In this document: piece after piece, positions 48,383-55,756 of the stretch
Numbering within the stretch: the stretch's first letter is position 1
Layout of the letters: each line of letters opens with the position of its first letter
Origin: Bacterioplanoides sp. SCSIO 12839
Lineage (GTDB): Bacteria > Pseudomonadota > Gammaproteobacteria > Pseudomonadales > Oceanobacteraceae
Assembly: GCF_024397975.1 (NCBI RefSeq)
Contig: NZ_CP073745.1
Location: forward strand, 737,501-801,500
Direction: 5' to 3'
Length of the DNA stretch: 64,000 nt
Notes under the pieces: model-generated
Told to the model about the DNA's origin: nothing
Database searches by the model: none
What the model saw: only the letters and a program-made list of their open reading frames with translations
Made by a program: the position numbers and the translations under genes

Positions 48383-49920
48383 CAGATACTCTCATTGCTG
48401 ACTGTGTCAGCGGCAGATGTTGAAAATAAATCGGTTTGAGTGGTGTTTAATTCAGATGCCTGTGTGTCAGGAGTTGGCTCACCCTTAAAGGCCGCCAGTG
48501 CACGTTCACGGCCAGATTTATGCTCCACAATGGCTTGCGGATAGCGGCAAAAACGACGCTTGGCGCTATCGGGTGCATGGCGTTGTTTTGGTTCCAGCGG
48601 CAACAGTTCAGGCACGTAACGCACAATAAAGTCACCTTGCGGATCAAACTTCTGCGATTGGCTGGTTGGATTAAAAATACGGAAATAAGGCGCACCATCT
48701 GCGCCGGTTGATGCACTCCATTGCCAACCGCCGTTATTTGAAGCCAGATCAAAGTCCACCAGATTTTCAGCAAACCAGGCTTCTCCCCAGCGCCAATCGA
48801 TTAATAAATGTTTGGTTAAAAACATGGCGCTGATCATGCGCAGACGATTGTGCATCCAACCGGTGTGCTTTAGCTGGCGCATGGCGGCATCAACAATGGG
48901 ATAGCCGGTATTGCCATCACACCATGCCTGAAAATCCTGTTGATCATAGCGCCAGGGCACTTGCTCGGTTTCTGGTTTAAAGGCTTTGTGTTTACACAAA
49001 TCCGGATAGGCAACAATCAGATGGCGATAAAATTCACGCCAGATTAACTCATTGACCCAGCTGTCGAGGCCGGGTTTAGCGCCTGTTAGTTCACCGCCAT
49101 TGTTTTGCCAGCAGGCATAAAAACATTGCCGGGGAGATAACAGCCCCAGTGCCAGTGCCATGGATAATTGGCTGGTGGCAGGCTGTGATGGAATATCCCG
49201 TAATTCGTGATAATCCTGAACTCGCTGTTCAAGAAAATCGTTTAATTGCTGATGGGCATGCTCCTGCGTTACCTGCCAGAGTGGGTCTTCGCTTGGCTCG
49301 AGGGTTACCAACGTCAGGGTCAGCTCAGGCACTATTATTTCAGGAACTGTTAGCTCAGAAGCTGGCCACATCATGTTGTGACGCTCTCGGGCTGCCGGTT
49401 GTGCCATGGGTGGTTGCTGGTACGTTGCCGCTTGTTTTTGCCAGGCACGTTTAAAGGGCGAATACACTTTAAACATGGTGTCGCTGGCGGTGAGTACCTG
49501 GCCAGGAGGAATCAGACACTGGTCATGATAGCTATGGATGGTAATTCCAAGTTGCTGGCACTGATGTGAAAATTCCGCATCTCTTTGTTGTTCATTCACT
49601 TCGTATTCGTGGTTAAAAAATACCTGGTCGACCTGCATCTCGCGGCACAAAATTTGTAACTGTGCGACGCTGTTGTCGAACGTTTGTGAATCAATAATCA
49701 GCAATGGGATATTCAGGCTACGCAACTCTTGCTGTAGCTCATACACGGCATTTTTCAGCAGCTGTATCTGACGTTTCCCCATACCGTGTTGTTGCCATTG
49801 TTGTTCGGTGAGGCAAAACACCGCGACCAGTTTTTCATCAGCGCTTGCCTGGCAGGCGCAAAACAGTGCTGGGTTATCACGTGTACGAAGGTCTTTGCGG
49901 AACCAGACTAACCGTGTCAT
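48382..49920 (-). CDS. phrB: Class I CPD photolyase
   Basis: Flavoenzyme of 512 residues that splits UV-induced cyclobutane pyrimidine dimers with blue light. The N-terminal antenna domain starts TRLVWFRKDLRTRDNPALF. The FAD/DNA domain has WVNELIWREFYRHLIVAYPD, GNTGYPIVDAAMRQLKHTGW, MHNRLRMISAMFLTKHLLID and NNGGWQWSASTGADGAPYFR, including the tryptophans of the electron-transfer chain. These are canonical for class I enzymes, unlike the three paralogues in this window. It overlaps the MerR gene by four bases, so regulator and enzyme are co-expressed. Confidence 0.92.
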   Translation of the reverse strand: MTRLVWFRKDLRTRDNPALFCACQASADEKLVAVFCLTEQQWQQHGMGKRQIQLLKNAVYELQQELRSLNIPLLIIDSQTFDNSVAQLQILCREMQVDQVFFNHEYEVNEQQRDAEFSHQCQQLGITIHSYHDQCLIPPGQVLTASDTMFKVYSPFKRAWQKQAATYQQPPMAQPAARERHNMMWPASELTVPEIIVPELTLTLVTLEPSEDPLWQVTQEHAHQQLNDFLEQRVQDYHELRDIPSQPATSQLSMALALGLLSPRQCFYACWQNNGGELTGAKPGLDSWVNELIWREFYRHLIVAYPDLCKHKAFKPETEQVPWRYDQQDFQAWCDGNTGYPIVDAAMRQLKHTGWMHNRLRMISAMFLTKHLLIDWRWGEAWFAENLVDFDLASNNGGWQWSASTGADGAPYFRIFNPTSQSQKFDPQGDFIVRYVPELLPLEPKQRHAPDSAKRRFCRYPQAIVEHKSGRERALAAFKGEPTPDTQASELNTTQTDLFSTSAADTVSNESI

Positions 49921-50813
49921 GCGTTTTCTCCTGTGGTTTGATGCTGAATAAAAAAAGCCAGCTGGTCGGAGAAACGCTCAGGTAAATGCAGAATTTCACT
50001 GTTGTCACCGGCCTCATCACGACTGATACTGGAAAAAACAGGTAGCTGCTGGTGCAGGTAATTTAATTGCTGCAGCCATTGTTCCGCTTTACCGGATACG
50101 GATGGCGACAGGTCCGCCCATAACTGGCTACAACCCAGCAACTCAATTAAATCGCTCAGTTCAGTCGGCGAAATCGCCTGGCAATATACCTCTACCCGAA
50201 AAGCCGCAGCCCCCAAGGCATAAGCCATGGCGTACATGGCAATTTCATGTTGGTAATGGTTACTAACCAGCAATAGCACCGGCCCGGTGTTGTGCTTTTG
50301 TTGATGATGACTAAGACAAATTAATTTGCGTTTTAATTGCTGGCAGTACAACTGATACAGCAGAGGCTCTGATTGCAGAAAAGCCATAACAGGCTGCAGG
50401 CAACGTTCGTAATAAACGGCCATCGGGTAGTTGGCTAACCCTTCGGTAATAAAATGATCCAGCGGTTGTAGTTGCCCTTTTGAAAGATAGGCAATGTGCT
50501 GCTCACGAATACTTTGCCAGCCATCATCTTGTTCACTGGGGGGCTGGTCGTTTTGCAATAACAGTTTTACCTGACGAATCGGGTAACCCTGATCGAGCCA
50601 ATAAAGGATGTTTTTAATTCGCTGAATATCAACTTCCCGATAAAAGCGATGACCTTTGTCGGTTCGTTGTGGCTGAATAATGCCATAACGTCGTTCCCAG
50701 GCACGCAGAGTCACGGGGTTAACGCCGGTCAGTCGGGCAAATTCACGAATAGGATAATGGCCAGAAAAATCGTCGACCTTATCCATCGCTGTATTATCGA
50801 TATCAGATGTCAT
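49917..50813 (-). CDS. MerR/LitR-type regulator with degenerate cobalamin domain
   Basis: Probable repressor of the surrounding light/stress genes, 298 residues. The MerR DNA-binding domain is at 20-90 (YPIREFARLTGVNPVTLRAW, GIIQPQRTDKGHRFY, IKNILYWLDQGYPIRQVKLL). The C-terminal half has the shape of the CarH/LitR photosensor: a helical bundle (about 100-170) and a Rossmann-like domain (about 178-290) with YQHEIAMYAMAYALG at 187. The cobalamin-capping motif W-x9-E-H of CarH appears as F145-x9-L155-Y156, so adenosylcobalamin binding is doubtful. It lies between DUF523-DUF1722 and phrB, overlapping both. Light input may come from another protein. Confidence 0.8.
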   Translation of the reverse strand: MTSDIDNTAMDKVDDFSGHYPIREFARLTGVNPVTLRAWERRYGIIQPQRTDKGHRFYREVDIQRIKNILYWLDQGYPIRQVKLLLQNDQPPSEQDDGWQSIREQHIAYLSKGQLQPLDHFITEGLANYPMAVYYERCLQPVMAFLQSEPLLYQLYCQQLKRKLICLSHHQQKHNTGPVLLLVSNHYQHEIAMYAMAYALGAAAFRVEVYCQAISPTELSDLIELLGCSQLWADLSPSVSGKAEQWLQQLNYLHQQLPVFSSISRDEAGDNSEILHLPERFSDQLAFFIQHQTTGENA

Positions 50814-51816
50814 TACGCAGCCCCAGCTCGTAGGGGTAAGGGTTTAAATAAACTTGCTGCCAGGCGTACTGATTCACTTCCTGATGGTTTTTTAAATGAT
50901 GCTTAAGCAGGGTTAACGGCACGATTAACGGCACAATGGCTTTGTGATACTGATGAATCACATCGGTTAATTCCTGCTTGTCATCCGTTGATAAACGGTT
51001 TTTCAGATAACCCTGCAGATGCATCAGGGTATTGGTGTGCATTTTACGGGAAGCCGGTTTTGCCAATGCCTGCATCAGCTCACTGAAATATTCCTGGCCG
51101 ATCTGGCGAATATCTTTGCCGGATAAATCGGCTAACAAACGGCCCAGCGATTTGTAATGCGATTGGCTGTGAGCCATCACCAGGTATTTGTAGCGGGCAT
51201 GAAATTCGATCAGATCTTTGGCGCTGTACGGCTGAGCAGAAAACTGTTGCCAGTCGCTGTAAGTGAATACCCGCACCAGAAAATTTTCACGCAGCCCCGG
51301 ATCGTTCAGACGACCTGCTTCTTCAACGGGTAATAACGGCTGTTGTTTGCAGAACTCATCGGCGTACAAGCCGCGGGTAGAACCCTCTGGCATCCCATTG
51401 CTGAGATAACGTTTGACCCCAAACAGACCACAGCTCGGACTCTTTTGCATGAAAATATAGCCGCACAGATTTTGTTGCTGTTGCCCCTGCATTCGGCCGT
51501 ACTGACGGAGGTCATCACTCACATCCAGTGTTTCATCGCGTGTACCGCGGGCAAAAACTTCAGTGCTGTCGTCAACAACCCCTTTGTTATCGTCGCTGAC
51601 CAGACGAATCGGCTGGCGAGGGGTGCCCATGCCAATCGCTACTTCCGGACACAGAGGTACGTAGTCAAAATAATCTGACAACACGTCGGTACAGAAACGT
51701 GAACGTTTGTGGCCGCCATCAAAACGAACTTCATGGCCCATCAGGCAGGCACTGATGCCAATCTGGATTTTTGGTTGGGATAATTCGCTGGCGTGTGAAG
51801 ATGATAATGCCGTCAT
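50803..51816 (-). CDS. DUF523-DUF1722 fusion protein
   Basis: A 337-residue two-domain protein. The N-terminal DUF523 part starts IQIGISACLMGHEVRFDGGH and has CPEVAIGMGTPRQPIRLV and SPSCGLFGVKRYL, with conserved cysteines; the C-terminal DUF1722 (YbgA) part has YKYLVMAHSQSHYKSLGRLL near residue 215. This fusion recurs at the head of photolyase operons and has been suggested to bind metal or act in tRNA or DNA repair, without proof. The start is the ATG at 51816; the frame continues to a TTG at 51849 that lies within an operator repeat. The ribosome binding site GAGG overlaps the operator. Confidence 0.83.
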   Translation of the reverse strand: MTALSSSHASELSQPKIQIGISACLMGHEVRFDGGHKRSRFCTDVLSDYFDYVPLCPEVAIGMGTPRQPIRLVSDDNKGVVDDSTEVFARGTRDETLDVSDDLRQYGRMQGQQQQNLCGYIFMQKSPSCGLFGVKRYLSNGMPEGSTRGLYADEFCKQQPLLPVEEAGRLNDPGLRENFLVRVFTYSDWQQFSAQPYSAKDLIEFHARYKYLVMAHSQSHYKSLGRLLADLSGKDIRQIGQEYFSELMQALAKPASRKMHTNTLMHLQGYLKNRLSTDDKQELTDVIHQYHKAIVPLIVPLTLLKHHLKNHQEVNQYAWQQVYLNPYPYELGLRNDI

Positions 51817-51819
51817 TTC

Positions 51820-51852
51820 TTGTACAACCTCTGGTATAACTTTGTACAAGAT
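51820..51852. promoter_or_regulatory. Operator of three 11-base repeats at the start of the photolyase operon
   Basis: Three head-to-tail 11-base units lie just upstream of the ATG at 51816 (top strand): TTGTACAACCT (51820-51830), CTGGTATAACT (51831-51841) and TTGTACAAGAT (51842-51852). The outer units contain the palindrome TTGTACAA. CarH-type MerR regulators are known to bind tandem 11-base direct repeats, so this is a strong candidate for autoregulation by the MerR protein. It overlaps the ribosome binding site region. Confidence 0.65.
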
Positions 51853-51877
51853 TTAATTTGCACTCAGAAGTTCTACA

Positions 51878-51917
51878 AGTCAAACACTTTTTGTATAAGT
51901 AATTATATTTTTGTATA
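51878..51917 (-). promoter_or_regulatory. Promoter and upstream TTGTATA elements of the photolyase operon
   Basis: On the minus strand TTGACT (51883-51878) is a good -35 hexamer; a -10 in the A- and T-rich stretch 51850-51860 is plausible with 17-19 base spacing but not certain. Just upstream, on the top strand, TTGTATA occurs at 51891 and again at 51911, with a weaker TTATA between them, a spacing of two helical turns. Together with the repeats at 51820-51852, operator-like sites flank the promoter on both sides. Confidence 0.5.
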
Positions 51918-51996
51918 GGCTTACTACCCGTAAGGATAATGAGGACTTTGTTGTTGGTGAGATTGCTTTGGAGGATTTGTCTGATGGCTTTGAATA

Positions 51997-52018
51997 GCCT
52001 GGCTGATGGCAGCCAGGC
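51997..52018 (-). terminator. Stable hairpin after cbiX
   Basis: GCCTGGCTG (51997-52005) and CAGCCAGGC (52010-52018) form a perfect 9-bp GC-rich stem with the loop ATGG, 17 bases past the cbiX stop. There is no T run on either side, so it may act as an RNA 3'-end stabiliser or a Rho-assisted end rather than a classical terminator. Confidence 0.5.
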
Positions 52019-52034
52019 GTCGTGCGAGAAAGGG

Positions 52035-52421
52035 TCAGGACAATTTGCGGACAACCACCTGGCTGATAGCGCTGGCCATTTCTGGCTCAAGACCAATTGG
52101 TGGGTGAAGGGTTAGCTCAACCTGATGGCCTTGCTGCTGTAGCTGTTGCTGCAGCGCTTCCAGCATATTCGGTACGTCTTTACGCAGGTGACGACCAGCG
52201 GCAAAAAACAGTGGCAGGATATCCACGTGTTGATAACCCTGTTTAACCAGCTCAGTAATGGACTGCTCCATACTGGGCTCGGCCAGCTCCATGTAAGCCA
52301 GCTCAACTCGCTCACTGTCATGCAGCTCGCTGCGAATGTGTTCCAGCAACGTCTGAAACGGTGCCAGCCAGTTGGCATCACTGCTGCCATGGGCCAATAG
52401 AACGGAGGCCTTGTTCGCCAT
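52035..52421 (-). CDS. cbiX: CbiX-type sirohydrochlorin chelatase
   Basis: Small cytosolic chelatase of 128 residues, CbiX-S size, that inserts cobalt (cobalamin route) or iron (siroheme route) into sirohydrochlorin. ASVLLAHGSSDANWLAPFQT holds the first metal-ligand His and ILPLFFAAGRHLRKDVP the second. The ATG at 52421 follows AAGGGG; the frame runs upstream to 52529 through tandem repeats that look like non-coding sequence. It is 67 bases downstream of the renalase-like flavoprotein gene on the same strand. Proximity to a LitR-type regulator raises a possible cobalamin link. Confidence 0.85.
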   Translation of the reverse strand: MANKASVLLAHGSSDANWLAPFQTLLEHIRSELHDSERVELAYMELAEPSMEQSITELVKQGYQHVDILPLFFAAGRHLRKDVPNMLEALQQQLQQQGHQVELTLHPPIGLEPEMASAISQVVVRKLS

Positions 52422-52439
52422 AGAAATCCCCTTGCGATC

Positions 52440-52499
52440 GTAGTTACAGACGTTGTAGTTACAGGCGTTGTAGTTACAGGCGTTGTAGTTACAGGCGTT
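52440..52499. repeat. Four tandem copies of a 15-base repeat
   Basis: GTAGTTACAGGCGTT is repeated head to tail at 52455, 52470 and 52485; the copy at 52440 has one change (GACGTT). The array spans the spacer between the renalase-like gene and cbiX, and the TAA stop of the former falls in the last copy. Copies are identical apart from that one base, suggesting recent slippage. There are no spacers, so it is not a CRISPR array. Confidence 0.9.
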
Positions 52500-53499
52500 G
52501 TTGAAGTAATTGAGACGCTTTCTGGCCACTTAGCCAGGCACCTTCGATTGCACCTTGTTCCAACCAGTCGCCACATACGGTCAGTGGCAGGTTTGCCGAT
52601 TGCAGCGCGCCACAATGTAATGGTTGATCAACAATGGCGTATAACCAGCGGTGCAGCCAGATTTCACTGGTGACTTTTACTGGCTGGCGCATTACTTCAA
52701 AAAACGCATCCAGCATTTGTTGTTGTACCCACTCGCGAGGACTTTCGGCATGCTCACGTGTCCAGTGATGGTTTGCGTGTATCGTCCAAGTTTGTGGCGA
52801 ACCGTCAGCCGGTTTGTCGCGCTCTGGTTTGTCCGAATTCTGAGCAATAAAATCGATAATCGGATGGTGCACAAAGGCCGCTTTGATGTCTTCTTCGCGG
52901 TTAGGCGACGTCAGTGGTTGATCAAATGCCAACAACAGTGTCCAGGCGGGCATCATGTCGACATCGCAACGTTGTGCCAGTTCTGGTGCCGGGTTTTGTA
53001 ACAGAGGTTTCGCCTGTTGCGGTGGAGTATTGATTACCAGACCATCAAAACCGTCAAAGGTACGATTGTCATCCGCAGTAAGTGACCACTTACCCTGGTG
53101 ATATTGGCAGTCAACAATCCGGGTTGAGGCAACAAACTCATCGGCAGCTTCCAGTAATTTGCGGCTCAATGCCGTCATACGGCTCACGCCAACAAAACGT
53201 TCAACGTCATCGGCGGAACGACGAATGCCATCGGCATCGATGACATGTGGTTGAAAATTCCAGTGTTTCACCCATCCGTCAAGCTCCCACTGACGCAACA
53301 CTTTGCTGAACTCAGAATGATGGCTGCGCATGAACTGTGCCCCCATATCCCAGCTGGCATTACCCACCTTTTTGGTGGCCAGGCGGCCGCCAGAACCGCG
53401 ACTTTTCTCAAAAACAGTGACCTGGTGGCCAGACTGTTTCAGAGACTGCAAAGCACTCAGCCCTGCCATGCCTGCGCCAATAATTGCAATGTGCGCCAT
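52489..53499 (-). CDS. Renalase-like FAD-dependent oxidoreductase
   Basis: Flavoprotein of 336 residues. The FAD motif is HIAIIGAGMAGLSALQSLKQ at the start, followed by VFEKSRGSGGRLATKK, DMGAQFMRSHH and the C-terminal CGDWLEQGAIEGAWLSGQKA that contacts FAD. This is the bacterial renalase/NAD(P)-binding amine oxidase pattern, which in studied members oxidises aberrant forms of NAD(P)H. The family often occurs near photolyase genes. The gene is preceded by an 18-base palindrome containing TTGTACAA and followed by tandem repeats. It is likely co-transcribed with cbiX. Confidence 0.82.
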   Translation of the reverse strand: MAHIAIIGAGMAGLSALQSLKQSGHQVTVFEKSRGSGGRLATKKVGNASWDMGAQFMRSHHSEFSKVLRQWELDGWVKHWNFQPHVIDADGIRRSADDVERFVGVSRMTALSRKLLEAADEFVASTRIVDCQYHQGKWSLTADDNRTFDGFDGLVINTPPQQAKPLLQNPAPELAQRCDVDMMPAWTLLLAFDQPLTSPNREEDIKAAFVHHPIIDFIAQNSDKPERDKPADGSPQTWTIHANHHWTREHAESPREWVQQQMLDAFFEVMRQPVKVTSEIWLHRWLYAIVDQPLHCGALQSANLPLTVCGDWLEQGAIEGAWLSGQKASQLLQQRL

Positions 53500-53519
53500 G
53501 AAAACTCCTATGACTCTGT

Positions 53520-53547
53520 ATTAATCAACTTCAAATTAATCAACTTC
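53520..53547. repeat. Direct repeat of 13 bases in the leader of the renalase-like gene
   Basis: ATTAATCAACTTC occurs at 53520-53532 and again at 53535-53547 with a two-base spacer (15-base period). It lies between the ribosome binding site of the leftward gene and its upstream palindrome, and could overlap the -10 region or the transcript start. Confidence 0.75.
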
Positions 53548-53552
53548 TTACG

Positions 53553-53570
53553 ATTAGTTGTACAACTAAT
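53553..53570. promoter_or_regulatory. 18-base perfect palindrome with TTGTACAA core
   Basis: ATTAGTTGTACAACTAAT is perfectly self-complementary and has the same TTGTACAA core as the two elements in front of the DUF523 gene. It lies about 55-70 bases upstream of the renalase-like gene start, where TTGTAC could also serve as a -35 hexamer on the minus strand. A binding site for the MerR regulator is proposed. Confidence 0.6.
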
Positions 53571-53678
53571 TCAATTGACGAGTGTTATTTTGCCATGTCG
53601 TTTGTTTGTGGGCCATGGTCAGATCGTCGTGATTATCGATGGAATGATTGTATCAGTATTTGCCTAATTAAATAAAAT

Positions 53679-53700
53679 ATGTATAACTTATGTATAGCTA
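53679..53700. promoter_or_regulatory. Two 11-base ATGTATA repeats upstream of the acyl-CoA dehydrogenase gene
   Basis: ATGTATAACTT (53679-53689) is followed directly by ATGTATAGCTA (53690-53700). Period and core match the elements in front of the FeS-photolyase gene. They lie about 90 bases before the acyl-CoA dehydrogenase start and 180 bases before the renalase-like gene on the other strand, so they could control either. Confidence 0.55.
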
Positions 53701-53751
53701 TGGGTGTTAGAGCATAGCGTAACGTCAACGACACATGATTGCTTAGTGACA

Positions 53752-53791
53752 TTGATCACGAAGATAGAAAATTGACCACGAGGATAGAAAA
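53752..53791 (+). repeat. Tandem duplication of the ribosome-binding segment
   Basis: TTGATCACGAAGATAGAAAA (53752-53771) and TTGACCACGAGGATAGAAAA (53772-53791) are two 20-base copies differing at two positions. The second supplies GAGG before the ATG at 53792; the first has GAAG before a TTG at 53772 that would start a seven-codon frame ending across the ATG. Confidence 0.8.
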
Positions 53792-55561
53792 ATGACGTAT
53801 CAGGCGCCACTGCGCGATATGCAATTCGTATTGTATGAAGTTTTGAAAGGGGACGAGATTCTGCCGTCTCTGCCGGGTTTTGAAGATGCGACTCGCGAGA
53901 TCATGGATGCCATGCTGACGGAGGGTGCTAAGCTGGCTGAAAATGTCATGGCCCCTCTGAATACCTCGGGTGACCGTGAAGGCTGCCAATACGACCCTGA
54001 AACCAAAAGTGTGACGACACCAACGGGTTTTAAAGAGGCGTACAAGCAGTTTGCTGAAAACGGCTGGACAGCGTTGTCCTCACCGGTGGAATACGGTGGT
54101 CAGGGTCTGCCTCACACACTGAACACACTGGCAGAAGAGATGGTGTGTTCGGCTAACCTGTCATTAGGTATGTATCCGGGCCTGACTCATGGCGCTATTA
54201 ATGCACTCACCAGTTACGGTTCGGATGAGCTGAAAAACAAGTTTCTGCCTCAGCTGATCAGCGGTGAGTGGACTGGCACTATGTGTCTGACCGAGCCTCA
54301 CTGTGGTACCGACCTGGGTCTGATCCGTACCAAGGCTGAGCCTCAGGCTGACGGTTCTTACGCTATTTCCGGTACTAAGATCTGGATCACCGGCGGTGAG
54401 CATGACCTGGCGGATAACATTGTTCATCTGGTGCTGGCAAAACTGCCGGATGCACCGGGTGGCTCAAAAGGTATTTCGCTGTTCCTGGTGCCGAAGTTCC
54501 TGGATGACGGAAGTCGTAACCCGGCTTTCTGTGGTGGTCTGGAACACAAAATGGGTATTAAAGGTTCGGCTACCTGTGTGATGAACTTTGAAGAAGCTAA
54601 AGGCTGGCTCATCGGTGAACCACACAAAGGCTTACAGGCCATGTTCGTCATGATGAACAGCGCTCGCCTGATGGTTGGTTTACAGGGTTTAGGCGTGGCA
54701 GAAGCGGCTTATCAGACCTCGCTGGGGTTTGCTAAAGATCGTCGTCAAAGCCGTTCTTTGTCGGGTCCACAAGAACCGGATCAGGCGGCTGATTGCATCA
54801 TTGTGCATCCGGATGTGCGTCGCATGCTGTTACGTCAGAAAGCCACCATTGAAGGCGGCCGTGCTCTGGCTTATTTCACGGCGATGCAGCTGGATATTTC
54901 CAACCACGGTGAAACACCAGAAGCACGTGAACACGCCGATGATATGGTTCAGTTATTAACCCCTGTGGTGAAAGCGTTCCTGACTGATGAAGGCTTCTTC
55001 TGTGCCAATGATGGCCTGCAGTTGATGGGTGGTAATGGTTTCACTCAGGACTGGCCGGTTGAGCAATATGTGCGTGATGCCCGTATCACCCGTATCTATG
55101 AAGGTACCAATGGTATTCAGGCGTTGGATCTGGTGGGTCGTAAACTGGGTATGGCAGGTGGCCGTCCACTGAAGCGTTTCTTTGCTATGTTAGAAAGCTA
55201 CGCCAAAGAAAACGAAGATGCGCCGCATGTAGGTGAGCTGAAAGCGTCGATGGCTAAGCTGCAGAAAGCCACCATGTGGCTAATGCAAAACGGCATGGTC
55301 GACCGTGAACAGGCTGGTTCTGCGGCGACGCCATACTTGCGTTTGATGGCTTTAACGGCGTTAGCCTATTTCTGGAGCAAAATGGCTCTGGTGGCGCGTC
55401 AGCAGCTGGATGCTGGCAGTACCGAAACCGATTTCTATCAGGCAAAACTGCACAGTGCTGAGTTTTATATGGCGAAAATTCTGCCACAAACCAGCAGCCT
55501 GCTGACCGAAATCGAAGCCGGTAAAGACAGCCTGATGGCGATGACATTAGAACAGTTCTGA
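53792..55561 (+). CDS. Acyl-CoA dehydrogenase with C-terminal extension
   Basis: FAD enzyme of 589 residues making trans-2-enoyl-CoA from acyl-CoA, or acting on 3-methylthiopropionyl-CoA as in DmdC relatives. MTYQAPLRDMQFVLYEVL is the typical start of the long, about 600-residue group. FAD/substrate motifs are MCLTEPHCGTDLGLIRTKA near residue 164 and KIWITGGEHDLADNIVHLVL; the C-terminal part has DARITRIYEGTNGIQALDLV near 428 with the catalytic-region Glu, followed by the extra C-terminal domain. It is preceded by a duplicated ribosome-binding segment. Chain-length specificity cannot be read from sequence. Confidence 0.9.
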   Translation: MTYQAPLRDMQFVLYEVLKGDEILPSLPGFEDATREIMDAMLTEGAKLAENVMAPLNTSGDREGCQYDPETKSVTTPTGFKEAYKQFAENGWTALSSPVEYGGQGLPHTLNTLAEEMVCSANLSLGMYPGLTHGAINALTSYGSDELKNKFLPQLISGEWTGTMCLTEPHCGTDLGLIRTKAEPQADGSYAISGTKIWITGGEHDLADNIVHLVLAKLPDAPGGSKGISLFLVPKFLDDGSRNPAFCGGLEHKMGIKGSATCVMNFEEAKGWLIGEPHKGLQAMFVMMNSARLMVGLQGLGVAEAAYQTSLGFAKDRRQSRSLSGPQEPDQAADCIIVHPDVRRMLLRQKATIEGGRALAYFTAMQLDISNHGETPEAREHADDMVQLLTPVVKAFLTDEGFFCANDGLQLMGGNGFTQDWPVEQYVRDARITRIYEGTNGIQALDLVGRKLGMAGGRPLKRFFAMLESYAKENEDAPHVGELKASMAKLQKATMWLMQNGMVDREQAGSAATPYLRLMALTALAYFWSKMALVARQQLDAGSTETDFYQAKLHSAEFYMAKILPQTSSLLTEIEAGKDSLMAMTLEQF

Positions 55562-55605
55562 TAAAAGCACAGTTCTGATTGATACGCAGCTCTACACGAG
55601 TTGCC

Positions 55606-55708
55606 GAACGCGACACACTTTTTCAACGGTGCGCAAAAAGCCACATCCCTGTGATCTTTGCGCACAGCAATCGTCCTGATTGCTACTCTGAAAAAATGTG
55701 TCGCGTTC
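55606..55708. other. Three-way-junction inverted repeat
   Basis: A 103-base element between two rightward genes folds almost completely. The outer arms are GAACGCGACACACTTTTTC (55606-55624) and GAAAAAATGTGTCGCGTTC (55690-55708), 18 of 19 bases paired. Inside are hairpin 1 (55629-55665: GTGCGCAAA with TTTGCGCAC, extended by CACA/TGTG around TCCC) and hairpin 2 (AGCAATC 55666-55672 with GATTGCT 55678-55684). It could be a structured RNA, a terminator or a small non-autonomous mobile element. Confidence 0.7.
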
Positions 55709-55756
55709 TTTATACGACCGTTTCCATTCCCGTTTAAAAGATTGCAGGAGAAGCGC

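Noticed and set aside
52440-52499. Possible CRISPR array
   Set aside because: The 15-base units are directly adjacent with no spacers, and no cas genes are present.
52112-52615. Open frames reading through the 15-base repeats (repeating ACNYN- or TTPVT-like peptides)
   Set aside because: The repeat length is a multiple of three, so all frames stay open by chance. The real genes (cbiX and the renalase-like gene) explain the region.
55606-55708. Integron attC site
   Set aside because: The arms lack the conserved GTTRRRY/RYYYAAC core ends, and no integrase or cassette array is present.
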